Source: Histoplasma ohiense (lineage: Eukaryota; Ascomycota; Eurotiomycetes; Onygenales; Ajellomycetaceae). Taken from it: 64,000 nt of DNA. Positions 11,330 to 23,200 of the stretch are shown here, piece after piece. Location: NCBI GenBank assembly GCA_017607445.1, contig JAEVHH010000006.1, positions 310,001 to 374,000 on the forward strand. Reading direction: 5' to 3'. A program made the translations under genes and the position numbers. Within the stretch, counting starts at the first letter, position 1; every line of letters starts with the position of its first letter. Below the pieces are notes generated by a model, which worked only from the letters and a program-made list of their open reading frames with translations, did no database searches and was not told where the DNA came from.

Positions 11330-13325
11330 TCAAAAGTCAACTCTACAATCCCGCAAAACCTTTTCAATCGCCACTGCAGCACCCAAGACCTTCTCCTCCT
11401 CCAATTTCTTCCCCACAATCTGCAAATTAACTGGATATCCCGCCATCGAGTCAGCATCATACAATCCCCAATTCCACTCATCAAGCTCGTTCCGCGGCTC
11501 ATAAGGCGTCACAGGAAGCTTGTCCTTCTCCTTGCAAACCTCACCAGCAGGAAAGGTCAGCGCTGTGTAATCCAAAAAGTTCCACACCTTCGTATACCCA
11601 ACCCAGCGACAACAACGGTGCGGCACAGCAACATGCGGCATGGTCGGCGTAAGCAGTACATCCACCGTCCGATTCGACGAGGGCGCACGCGTCCGGTTCC
11701 ATTTATCCAAATACCCCTTCTGCACCGCGACCTTGCGCCTGTTCAGCTGCCAGTACTGGTAGACGGAGATTGCCTTGCCCTTGTTCACGAGCTTCTCGAC
11801 ATGTGGGAGGAACGGCTCGCCTGCAGCCATGACGTCGTTGCGGATATCTTCGCCGCCGTCCACGGTGTAATATGCATCCATGATATCGACGCATTCTTGG
11901 TGACCGTCTGTGTTCCAGGGGATGACTTCGTGACCAGCGGCTTGGAGTTTGGCGGATAGTTCGTGCAGAGCGCGCTGGATTGGTGGGTGAACTTTTACGA
12001 CGCCGTCGTCGACGATGAGGCCGATTACGAGAGGGCGGGACTGGATTTCGGTGAATATCTCGTTGCGCCAGGGGAGGGGGGCGCAGCGTGGGTCGAGCGT
12101 CCATGGCTGCGAGTTGGCGAGGTGTTTGGTAACGTAGATTATCGAGGGGAGATCGCGTGTCATGGGGCCTACAGAGGATGGGACGTGTTCTTGACCCTCC
12201 GTCGAGACGGGGACGCCATAGTAGGGAAAGCGGCCGCTCTGGTTAGTTATGAGTTGTTAGAACGCAGATATAGGCGGTGGGCTAGGTGGTGAGTATGAAT
12301 CGATGAACTTACACTCGGCTTCAGCCCATATAAGCCTACCATGTTCTGGGGAATGCGAATACTGCCGCCAATGTCCGTTCCTATTCCTAGAATTGAGCCA
12401 TGGAGGGCCAGTAACGCATTTTCTCCTCCAGTCGAGCCTCCAGAGGTAAATTTAGAATTGCGTGGATTCACCGTGAGGCCGAAAAGGGGGTTTTCAGTTT
12501 CGCACCACTAGAGCCGTGTGTTAAAAACGGGACTCTGGTTTGATAGCAAATCAACATCATTATTCACAGCACATACGTACCATGATACTCTGGCTTAAAT
12601 TTGTCTTTGCGATGATGATAGCTCCCAGGCTTTTCAGAATCTGCACCAGAACGGCATCTTCCGCTGCTGGGCAGAATGAACGCCCTACGTATCCCAGTGT
12701 CGTATCGACACCTTTGATGTTAAACTGGTCCTTTAACGTGACGGGCACTCCGTGAAGCGGTCCCCTGACCTTCCCTGTTGTTCTGAATGATCTGTCGAGT
12801 TCCCTGGCTTGCTCAAGTGCCTCTTCGAATACTATTTCGGTGAGAGCGTTCGTCTACATGCATACGATATTCCCCCGCTCGTTGGGAGAATTTCTATCAG
12901 CGACGGCAGCTCATTTCAAATGTGATATACCATCGCAGGTACTAACCAGTTGATGTGCGACCGTTGCTCTGTGATTCTGGGTCAGAGATGAAATCTAGAA
13001 GAGAATGAAAACATATCCCTCTTTAACGTAAACGTTAAGAGTGAGGGGCTTCGGATAAGAAGAGCAAGCCGAACCTTTTGATGTATGCCAGCGTGACATC
13101 CTCAGCAGTGAATTCTCCCCGGCAAATGAACTCATGCAGTTTCTCAATGCTGTCGATTTCAGTGATGTCCTGAGCAGCCTGAGGTTCAATGCGAGATCTA
13201 TCCGCAACATTGGCCACTCTCTCGGACCTTAGGTGAATATCTTCGACGAGATAGGGCTTCAATGCCGCATCCCTGAGCCGCCTTTTTTGCGCGACGATTT
13301 CCTGCCACGGTTCCAGAGCACCCAT
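11330..13325 (-). CDS. hxnN: Amidase-signature hydrolase, acetamidase-like (HxnN-like)
   Basis: Five exons give 549 residues: 13325-13075, a 22-nt microexon 12968-12947, 12853-12581, 12507-12313 and 12238-11330. Phase is kept throughout, and the microexon restores the conserved AHQLTNALTE segment. The amidase-signature Ser-cis-Ser-Lys triad is visible: Lys in PVTLKDQFN, Ser in GGSTGGE and Ser in GTDIGGSIR. The length equals fungal acetamidases (about 548 residues), so AmdS is an alternative. Among hxn-like genes the expected role is deamidation of alpha-hydroxyglutaramate to alpha-hydroxyglutarate with release of ammonium. It is divergent from the hxnV-like gene across 642 bp. Confidence 0.82.
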
Positions 13326-13967
13326 TGTGTCTGACTGCGACTAGTTTCCTGTGGTCTGGTTTATCTCAAGTTTGGCATCAGGGCCCCATAACCCATACTA
13401 TGAGGACCAGATTCATCTGAGCTCCAGCATTGGGATACCCGTCCCAATCTCGAGCGTGTGCGGGGACTCATGTTTCCATGTCTATCTACATGTACAAAGA
13501 GACGATACGAGATGGGCGAAATTGCCGAGGAGAGTTTGAACCCCGAAGGATCTTGTAACTGTTAGCCGTGTATGGTATGTAATGATACGGCTGCATATCG
13601 TTACGACTATGACCGCGTAATGGCCTGGTATTGCCGTATCCAAAAATGGGGGTGGTTTCTTAGATTAGATTTAGCTTCGCGACACCAAAAGGGTTTAACT
13701 AAATCGTCCTCTGCTCCCGGTTGCCTTTTAGCGCCAACCGCCACTGCTGTCGTGGATCATGGTCCGCTGCGAGCAACCTGAACTTGCAGAACAGCTCTGG
13801 GTAATTGCAGTGAGCAAAAGTCTTCTCGGACAACGGCAAACTGGAAGTGGGGAGACCATGACCTTCGTTCCTGTTGAGGCAAGTTGGAGTGCAGAAACCC
13901 AATAGTATAGCATGTGGCGTGATCATATCTGGAGGATTACTCGCTTGAATATATTCTGACAAGTTGC
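13326..13967. promoter_or_regulatory. Divergent promoter between hxnN-like and hxnV-like genes
   Basis: The 642-bp region holds no gene. A GATA-type core (ctatct near 13483) is present. Like the hxnM/hxnW region it separates two divergently transcribed pathway genes. Confidence 0.4.
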
Positions 13968-16287
13968 TTGCGTTCTTCTATCATGAAAAGAGCGCATTCA
14001 GTAACTCCCCCAAGAAAACTCAAGATGGGACCCAGCGCTGATGGTGAAGGATTCATGGACGACCATGGCGGCCTGCACACTCCGCCACCAACCACAACGG
14101 TAGCAGTTGTGGGTGCAGGCCCCTCAGGACTGATGCTTGCGTATGTGAAAATTTATCATTCCTTTAGGCCACCCTCTCTTCAACTTTTATACGCGTTGGA
14201 GGTCTAGATTATTCATGGCCTTGACACTGACGGGAGGAAGACAGATCAAACCTAGTCCGATATGGAATCAAAACTACTATCTTGGATGATAGGCCAGACA
14301 AGACATCGACGGGCAAGGCTGATGGAATGCAACCAAAAACCATCGAGACTTTCAAGCAGCTTAGACTTGCTGATGACCTTCTGAGAAAAGGAGTGAAAGT
14401 CTACGATATATCTTTCTGGGTAAGTTTCATATAGCTGCGACACCCAAGAAACCAATGGACATTTTATTTTAACATTTCCCCTAGGAATCTACGGTGGACA
14501 AGCCTCTTCACCGGACTAGTCGCCAGAGCCATTATCCTGACCATGTCGGGGCGTCAAATCCATTTGTCCTTCTGGCGCATCAGGGGATGATAGAGGATGT
14601 TCTGATCCAAGACATGGAGCAGCGCGGCGTTTTTGTTTCGCGCAGCAGTCCGTTCATCGAATGTTCAAGATCAGCTGCAGACGGGAAAATGCATGTTATC
14701 TATGAAGACGCCACGACCAAGGCACCCCAGACTATGGAGGCAGATTATCTCATAGGATGTGACGGTGCACATTCGAAAGTTAGACCCTTCATACCCGAAG
14801 CCAAGTTGATTGGCGAAATGACCAATGCGTCGTGGGGAGTGTTGGACGGTATGTGACATGTCTGATATCCGTGTATAACCCCTTTTATTGTCTTTCTTCT
14901 AACTAAGATGGTGCTAATTAGGTGTCATTAACACGGATTTTCCGGACCTGTGGAGCAAAGTTGCTGTCCGTACACATCATGCTGGTTCCATTCTCTGGAT
15001 TCCAAGGGAGCGGAATATGACCCGCCTTTATGTCGAGCTCAGCTCGACAGAGGGTAATCGGATGGATAAATCTCTTGCCACGCCAGAATATGTCATCAAC
15101 AGAGCCAGGCAAGCGATGGCACCGTATACTTTGGAATGGAAGAGCATTGGTTAGGTTTTCAATCCCCAGCACCCCGAAGATCCAAATGCTAACTCGAAGA
15201 AAATAGAATGGTTTGGTAATTACGTCGTCAGCCAGCGAGTTGCCAATCACTTCGCAGATACAGAACTGCAGATCTTTATCGCTGGAGATGTAAATTCCTC
15301 TGTCCCCGATACGTCATTGCCTTCCACTGTACTAACATACCCAACTAGGCCGGCCACTGTCATTCTGCCCTTGCGGCCCAAGGCGCCAACACTAGCATGC
15401 ATGACAGCTTCAATCTTGCATGGAAGCTCAACCTAGTAGCACGAGACCTAGCCCCCCGCTCCCTCCTCGCCACATACGAAACGGAAAGGAAGAAAATCGC
15501 CCAAGACCTCATCGATTTCGACGCCGGACACGTCAAGGCATTCAGCGAAGGCGACGAGGCCCTGACGCGCAACTTCGACGAGAACATCCGCTTCATCTCC
15601 GGTGTCGGAGCAGAATATGCGCCCAACATCCTCAACCAGGTGAGCTCCGCGCCACAGCTGTCAGGCCCATCTATCAACATCCTGAAGCCCGGCGCCCTCC
15701 TAACGCCCGCACGAGTCACCCGCTTCATCGACGCAAACCCCGTCGACATCGAGCTCGACATCCCACTCCTCGGCCAGTTCCGCATCTACATGTTCACCCC
15801 GAGCCTGCAGGCAGGCACAGCGTTCTTGGAAAGTCTGTGCAACTACATCCAATCACCGACATCCTTCCTCTCGCGCGCCAGCATGCGTGCTAACAAATCC
15901 TACGCTGCTGATCCACCCCCCGTCGGCCCGCTGGATGAATTCGCCCAGCTAGACAGATACACGCCCGTGTCCAAACTATTCACGTACGCGCTTGTGACGC
16001 GAACGGCGAAATGCGATGCGGAAATTACCTCGTTGCCAGCGTTGTTACAGGCGAGCCGGTGGACTTTCTATCTTGATGATGTCATTACTGGTGGCGGCTG
16101 TACGGAGAAGTGGCTGGGTAGTGTTCCAGGAGATGAGGTTGCGATTGTCAATGTTCGACCGGATGGCTATGTCGGGAGTATTTGGAGGTGTGGAGGTGTT
16201 GGACAGAATGGGGAAGCGGGGTCAGATCTGGGGAGGAAGGCGGGTAAGTGGTTAGATGAGTATTATGGGGGTTTTTTGAAAGGGTGA
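13968..16287 (+). CDS. hxnV: FAD-dependent monooxygenase, phenol 2-monooxygenase type (HxnV-like)
   Basis: Six exons: 13968-14140, 14245-14419, 14485-14848, 14922-15149, 15207-15289 and 15349-16287, giving 653 residues from the first ATG. In-frame ATGs at 13983 and 14025 are equally possible, because family similarity starts only at the GAGPSG motif. The GxGxxG motif (VAVVGAGPSGLMLA) closes exon 1, the DG motif (IGCDGAHSKVR) is in exon 3, and the second FAD motif (GDAGHCHSALAAQGANTSMH) spans exons 5-6. A thioredoxin-like C-terminal domain typical of phenol hydroxylases follows. HxnV hydroxylates a partly saturated pyridine intermediate in the A. nidulans nicotinate pathway; the role here is inferred from family and neighbours. 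The motif has Gly where most relatives have the second Ala of GDAAH. Confidence 0.8.
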
Positions 16288-17224
16288 ACGAGTTGGTTGG
16301 TAACGCTGTTTTACTTATTTTCTCTTTTTTTTTTTGCAAAATTTTGAGCATGACTAGACAGGCTTTTTGTGTCCTTTTGCTCCCTGAACTAGTTTTCATC
16401 TCTCAATATAACGGGTGCTTGAACTTTCGTATTTTTCTCGTATTTTGCCAACAGTCGTTCCTCTAGCGATTTAAACCGTGAACAAAAAAAAAATTAAGAA
16501 ATACTAAAATAAATCAAAAAGATTTGAAATCAGAAAAATGTTTCTAAGCTTTGAAAGAATGTATATGCAATGGGCTCGTGCCTGATATAACACTACTTTC
16601 ATAGCACCCTCATTTTTAGTGATAAGAGTTGTGCATAGGGGATAGGCATGTTGACCAATATCCTCTCCAACTCCAGAGATCAGAGAATTATCCACTGCTA
16701 TACATATAATGATTTTCGATTCTACAGAAAAGGCTACTTTTCTTTCATCCTGAATCTTTTCCTATAATATCTCTTTCTTTCTACAATTCTTTCTTCTATG
16801 CCCCTTCCTGCTTTGCTTCCTAATTATTTTATGTTTTATATTACAGAATACTATAACAGTATCTGACAACGCGATAGTTATATGTGAAATCGATCCGTTT
16901 AAAAAAAATTATATGCGTGCTTAAAAGTAGACTTTTGTAAATCCGGCAACTTTCGACTGAGAGAACGCTGATTTTGAGAATATAGGCGTCGCTGCTCAGA
17001 AATTCTGGTGGCAGACATGTTGGTCAAGACTTGGCGTCTGCCTTGAGAAAGCGCGGCCGGAAAATTAATTTTGCCGAAAACTTAGACAAGAAAGTCCCCT
17101 CCATCAGAGAGAATATATATGCATGTACACATCACATCTCTCAAGTTGGGGTACTTCACCTTCTGCATTGCCCATCACCTTCAGAGTTAGCGGAAGTTTC
17201 TCGGACCTATATCACGTTACCACG
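16288..17224. other. AT-rich gene-free stretch between hxnV-like and kinase-like genes
   Basis: No gene was found. From about 16460 to 16940 the sequence is markedly AT-rich, with many TA steps and A/T runs, unlike the flanking coding DNA. This looks like decayed non-coding or repeat-derived DNA, possibly after repeat-induced point mutation, but no element identity can be read. Confidence 0.45.
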
Positions 17225-19435
17225 ATGACTGACGATGGTTCACTAGATTACAAGGCTCTCTTCCACGCAGCAGAGGAGGGACGAAGACGGGAAGAGGAGG
17301 GACGAAGACGGGCAGAGGAGCTGCAGAGGGAGGCAGAGGAGCTGCGGAGGGAGGCAGAGGACCAAGCGAGACAGGAGAGGGCGCGCAATCAACCTACAAC
17401 GCTCTGGGAATTCATGAAGGCTTGTCATGATTTACTCTCTCGGCCTCTAAAAGTCGGAACGCTATCTCACTCCACTAAAGGGAACATTCCACCACCCACT
17501 GGGAAATATTGCCCAACAAAACTTTGTCTGTGGTCAGATTGTCCTACACAACAGCAAGAAATCTACAATGTTGTATCCACTTATCTGCAACCAGCTGAAG
17601 GAGAAGCACCTCAATTATTCGCCTCCCTTGTCGAGCTGCATGGCATCAGTCGGCGTTTTTCCCGTCGACAGCTGCGGAGTGAAAAAGATCTAGAGATCTA
17701 CGAACGGGTTGCGGTCGAAGACCATGTCCACGATATCATAGCAGAGCTATGCAAAATACCAGAAGCTCAAAAAAGATTTCAGCTTGGCGAAGGAGTCATG
17801 TTCGACAGCCATACGAATGCCCTAGAAGACCCAGATGATGATGCAGAGCCGATGGATGAGTCTAGTACACTGAATCCCAGGCCGGATCAATTCTGTATCC
17901 ATCGAGTGGACAGCACCACTCGTGCCTTGCTTACCACGGTTGAGTATAAGCCTCCACATAAGCTCTCTGTTGAGAACCTCCGAGTAGGTCTTCGGCCAAT
18001 GAAGTTTTGGGAAGAAGTTGTTCAGGCCACGATCCCTCTTGATACAAATGAAAAGCTAAAGTACAACGCAGAACAGCTGACTGGAGCAGTTTTGGCTCAG
18101 GAGTATCATGTTATGATTCAACAAGGACTGGAATACTCCTATATCACCAATGGATTTGCCCTGATTCTTCTTCATGTTCCATATGATGATCCCAGTACAC
18201 TCTATTACTATCTCTTTGAACCAAATATGGATGTGAATCCAGATGACCCAGATGCTTTCTTCCGGCCAAAAACAGCTATCGCCAGGGTGTTGTGTCTCTG
18301 TCTGATGAGCTTTTCTTCCCAAATCCGTAGTCAAACATGGCGGAATGCGGCAAGATCTCAGCTACATCTCTGGGAGACGAGTTTTGATTATATACATTCA
18401 ACGATTCCCAATCAAGAGCTGAAGCAAGTCCCTCCAGGCTCGGAATATGCAAGTTCAGAGGGAACAGTTTCTGAATATCTGCCATCTTCTCCATTGCAGT
18501 CTCCTCCGCAGCAAGGCCGCCGAGTCTCTACCCGATCCCAAGCTGGCTGTTCACCTATGGATACAGCAGTTCTACGTGACCCCATGGAATCTTCCGACTC
18601 CGACTCCGGCCCAGCAACACAGAGTCGGAAGCGAAGTTTCGGCCAAATAATGTCCTCTCCATCTAATCGCTCATCAGAACATCCAGCAGACAATAATAGC
18701 CCCTCAAGTGGCGAAAACCGTCAGCACACAGCAAAGTTTTGTACGCAGAATTGTTTATTGGGTTTGCAGCAAAAAGGAGGTCTATTGGATCGCCGTTGCC
18801 CAAATGTCCATCTTCATCAACAGGGGCAGAATGGCGATCGGCATCGTATTGATGCAGGGAAGCTAGTGCATCTATTGAAACAGCAGCTCGATCATGATTT
18901 AGACCATAATTGTACTCCGTTTGGAGAATGTGGATCGTATGGTGCGCCATTCAAAATCACTTGTGCTACATACGGCTACACTGTGGTTGGAAAGGGGACA
19001 ACATCCCGGCTTTGGAAACTTGTCTCACGCGAAGCAGATATATACCGAATTCTCCAGAAAGCACAGGGTTCAGCGGTCCCTGTGTTCCTCGGAACTATCA
19101 ACCTGGAATTAGTATACTTTCTCCACGGTGCCGGAGAGATCCGCCATATGCTGCTCATGGGCTGGGGCGGGGGGGATTTAAGGAATACCAATGGCAGCTC
19201 AACACTGTACCGTGAGATCTCTCGGTCCAAAAGGGAAATCCGTATGTTGGGAGTTGTGCACGATGACTTACGGAATGCCAACATGTTATGGAATGATGAA
19301 CTGGGTCGGGTTCTGATTATAGACTTTCACCGGTCTCGCATAGACTGCCGGCCCAAGGAGAAGCGCGTTGGGTCCCTGAAAAGATCGCTTGATTGGGGCA
19401 GGTCGAAACGACAACGCCTGTCTCCATGTAAATGA
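17225..19435 (+). CDS. FunK1-like fungal kinase-like protein with N-terminal coiled coil and possible PD-(D/E)XK-type domain
   Basis: This single-exon gene encodes 736 residues from the ATG at 17225; an in-frame ATG at 17123 would add 34 residues without clear merit. Residues about 12-60 form a strongly charged coiled coil of repeated Glu-Arg units. A central domain contains an RPDQF...LTTVEYKPPHKL segment, with the ExK-like VEYK at residues 239-242, which resembles a restriction-fold nuclease core. A low-complexity Ser/Gln linker leads to a C-terminal protein-kinase-like region. Its catalytic loop is HDDLRNANM (His at 679), and DFH replaces DFG near residue 700; the protein ends soon after, so the C-lobe is short. 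This resembles the expanded fungal FunK1/Sgk2-like kinases, some often misnamed as metalloproteases. It has no obvious link to nicotinate catabolism and looks like an insertion in the cluster. Confidence 0.65.
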   Translation: MTDDGSLDYKALFHAAEEGRRREEEGRRRAEELQREAEELRREAEDQARQERARNQPTTLWEFMKACHDLLSRPLKVGTLSHSTKGNIPPPTGKYCPTKLCLWSDCPTQQQEIYNVVSTYLQPAEGEAPQLFASLVELHGISRRFSRRQLRSEKDLEIYERVAVEDHVHDIIAELCKIPEAQKRFQLGEGVMFDSHTNALEDPDDDAEPMDESSTLNPRPDQFCIHRVDSTTRALLTTVEYKPPHKLSVENLRVGLRPMKFWEEVVQATIPLDTNEKLKYNAEQLTGAVLAQEYHVMIQQGLEYSYITNGFALILLHVPYDDPSTLYYYLFEPNMDVNPDDPDAFFRPKTAIARVLCLCLMSFSSQIRSQTWRNAARSQLHLWETSFDYIHSTIPNQELKQVPPGSEYASSEGTVSEYLPSSPLQSPPQQGRRVSTRSQAGCSPMDTAVLRDPMESSDSDSGPATQSRKRSFGQIMSSPSNRSSEHPADNNSPSSGENRQHTAKFCTQNCLLGLQQKGGLLDRRCPNVHLHQQGQNGDRHRIDAGKLVHLLKQQLDHDLDHNCTPFGECGSYGAPFKITCATYGYTVVGKGTTSRLWKLVSREADIYRILQKAQGSAVPVFLGTINLELVYFLHGAGEIRHMLLMGWGGGDLRNTNGSSTLYREISRSKREIRMLGVVHDDLRNANMLWNDELGRVLIIDFHRSRIDCRPKEKRVGSLKRSLDWGRSKRQRLSPCK

Positions 19436-20293
19436 CATTGGATACCTGGTTGATCCCAGCCATGCACGATGGTAAAAGGCAGCCCCCGATATGTTTAGGA
19501 CGCGGCAGTACCTGCAACTTCTCCGATCTTAATATTCTAGCGATGACCCAGCATCATCTATATTTTGTGGCCCCATTCTTGCGCCTTTTCCCCCTGAGTT
19601 AGGCTAGAGTAGAAACGGGTCACGGTGCAGCATTGAGGTGGAAATCCACCCCTTGGATATCACGAGCATCATGAACCACATATATGCCTTTTAGTTTGGG
19701 AGGTTTTCTATGTGCGGGAATTCGCTGGCTCACGATATGTATGAGAGAATTTTTAGAGTACTGGCCGTGGAGCGAATAAAGAGGCGTTTTCAGATAATAA
19801 TAAATAGCTTGAGACATCTCAAGAAGAGAAAAACCAAGCTCAGTATTCAAATAGGCGGCCCTTCGAGGCGCTCACTGATTCCTAGCTTCAGAAGCAGTTC
19901 TAATGCTTATCGCTGCAGTATAAAGGATGATGTCACAATCATTAATATTGGTAGTGGTGGAGAAGGTGAAGTCCCGGCGAGAGCTTGGCTTCTAATTGTG
20001 AAACGCTAATAAGTACTTCTCTGGTTTCATGAATTATAATACCAACATCACAAGGTGGACCATGTTGCTGAGGGGCTGGCTGGGCTATAGCTTTGTTCAG
20101 AACCTTAAAAGCGTTCACCAATGGCGGATTACAGTATCTCAATTTGGATATATAGTTATCCCTTAACCTCATTTCTGCACTGAGACCACTTTCCATAACC
20201 AAAACCATCAAACAAGAACAAAATCCTTCCACATGTAATAGCACAACGAAATGAAATAAAATATATGGTGGTACCGTGAGATAGATAGATATC
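19436..20293. other. Convergent intergenic region
   Basis: This lies between the stop of the kinase-like gene (plus) and the stop of the hxnS-like gene (minus). No gene was recognised; it should hold the two 3' untranslated regions. Confidence 0.4.
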
Positions 20294-23200
20294 TTAAGAA
20301 ATGGCAACAAAAAAAGACTTCTGCCCCTCCCCCTTCGCGACACTCCCCATCTTCACTAATCGATCTCCAACCGCCAACCTCAACCTTTCCGCCGTCGCCG
20401 GACTATCCAGTATCAGCTTCTCCTTCACTCCATTATCCTCTCGAGCACTGAGCAGCGCATCTCTCAGTGCGAATAGGACCGTCGCGCCCAAAAACAGTGG
20501 TGGCTCACCAACACCCTTACTACTCTGGATAGACCGAAGGTGTTTCCACGACACCCCCTGCAAGAAACTAACATTGAACTCCTGTGGGATATCACTAAAC
20601 CCAGGGATCTTATATGTGCCAGGGCCACGTGTGGCTAGCTGGCCGGTCTTGCTGTGCCAGAGGGATTCTTCGATGGTGAAGAGACCCTGCCCCTGAACGA
20701 AGGCGCCTTCTACCTGACCGTAATCAATGGCTGGATTGATTGAACGGCCCACATCCATCTTGATGTCAGTACGGAGTACGGTATGATCTCCCGTGAGGAC
20801 GTCAAGTTCTACTTCAGTGCAAGCAACGCCCTACATACAAAAATGAAGTCAGCCACTTACCATTCGTGACGAGGGGAGAGTATATGATGTGGCGCATACC
20901 TGGGTAAAATAATAATACATTGGCTTGACAGTTTCCGGATTGTAATCGCCCCATACATGTCCGATCTTGGGCATCTTCCAATATCCAGTCGCTGCGAGAT
21001 TCACCCGATCTCTATACGCTGCATGCGCAATTTTCGAGAGCGGAGCATCCCTGCCAAACTTTTCCCAGTACGGCTTGAGACGCTCGTTAAGTTGATCACA
21101 TGCGTTCTTCACGGCCATACCATTAAGGTCACTTCCAGACGAGGCAGCCGTAGGCGAAGCGTTAGCGATTTGATATGTTGCCGTGTCCTGGGTGTAAATG
21201 GATTCCAGGGGAGCGTTTAGCTCCTGAGCGGCGACCTGGCACATCTTGGTATACAGACCCTGACCCATTTCCGTTCCTCCGTGGCTGAGAAGGATCGAAC
21301 CGTCTGCATATATTTTAACGGATGCACCAGCCTGGTTCAGATGAATTGCTGTCGCGAATGAGAGACCGAATTTTGTTGGTACAAGGCAAATGCCGCGCTT
21401 CTTCCACTTGTTTTGGGCATTGTACTTGGCGATTTGGGCCTTGCGCTCATCATACTTCGCTTCCTTTCGGACTTGCTCGAGCAGCATCGGAATATGCCAA
21501 TCTTCATCGATCAATTGATGGAAGGGCGTCCGTTGACCCTGCTCGTACAGGTTCTTCCAGCGAAGCTCGTCGATTGGGATGTTCAGGCCCTCTGCGATGG
21601 CATACATGAAACTTTCGGCGATGAACATGGCTTGCGGTCCGCCAAAACCTCTAAAAGCGGTATTCGTAACTGTGTTGGTTTTGCATACCCATGCACGAAT
21701 ATGTGCATTGGGGAAATAATAGCAGTTGTCAAGATGCGTGCAACAGCGGTCCATGACAGCTCCGCTCATATCCAAGGAGAACCCAGCGTTGGCGTAGCAG
21801 TCCGCATCAATGGCGACAAGTTTTCCATCGTTCATGACACCAATCTTCCAGCGGCACATAATGGGATTTCGCTGCCCGGTCGTCATCATATCTTCGTCGC
21901 GGTTCAACATGGCTCTCATTGGTCGTCGTTCTTTCTTCGCGGCTACTGCAAGAATAACAGCTAGCTGGACGCTTCGAGACTCTTTGCCACCGAACGCTCC
22001 TCCCATCCGTTTTACTCTTGCATTGATACGGTTGCTAGGGACTCCAATCACACGACTGACAAATTCCTGTGTCTCCATCCTACGAAACCGTTAGTGGCTG
22101 GAATATCATGCATTACAGAGCAACATCACTCACGTATTTTGAGTGGATGACCAAACATCCATTGTGCCATCCTCAGAATGGGGGATAACCAAGGCAGCAT
22201 TCGTCTCCAGGTAGAAGTGCTCCTGGCCACCGCATCGAATAGTTCCTTCGAAAATTCTGTCACATTTGGCAAACACCTCAGCCATTTTCTCAGGGGGTGC
22301 CCCTTTTCGAAGTTCCTTTCCATGTTTGAAGAAGCTCTTCGCTTCGATGGCTTCGTCAATGGTCAAAATAGCTGGCAAGTCCTCATAGACGATTTTAACA
22401 GCCCGTGCCGCGGCCTGTGCTTTAAGGGAGGTTTCTGCGTATACCATTCCAATTGGCTGGCCATGGGAGTGAACCTCGTCGAGCGCAAAAAAAGGTTCAT
22501 CTTTAACAATAGATCCCCAAAAGTTCATTTCGGGGTCGATGCTATGTTTGTCCACGTACCCCACAGCTAAACCTGGAGCAAGAGCCGGAGTCCAGTCCAC
22601 TGACACAATCTTTGCGTGGGCTCTTTCCGAAAGGACAAGTGCTCCATATAGTTCATTATCTTGATGAGGCATGTCGTCGACATATTCCGCCTCCCCTGTA
22701 GCGTGTTTCAAACCAGAAAGATGAGGTATTTGCTTGCCAACGATTCGTTGTTCGTGCGGGTTATAGTTATCTCTTGTCCCAGTAGATATTTTTCGGTGTA
22801 TTTCCTCAACAAGGCTCTGGTCCACCTCTCTCAGTTCGAAATGCGCAATAACTTCGTTCCAAAAACGGACGAAAAGAGACAAAGCAAGCGTCCTTCGATA
22901 AGTAGCCATACTGCCTGGGACGTCATAGGCAAGTGGGAACTCCGCAGCTAGGGTTTCAAGAGCACCGTCAAGAGTTTCCGGTGCGGACCATTTCTTTCCC
23001 ATCAGGTACTTTATGGTTTGAGTTGCCAAAACAGTTATTGGTGCCATCCCGCCATATGCCAATGAGACATCCTTAACGATATCTTGTTCGTCAAATCGAA
23101 CTCGGAAACCTGCCGTGACAATAGCAATGTCATCGTCCTTTCGCTTGGCCTGTTTGTATGATTTTGTGACCTCGCGTGCATCGTCCGGTGGGATAGGAAT

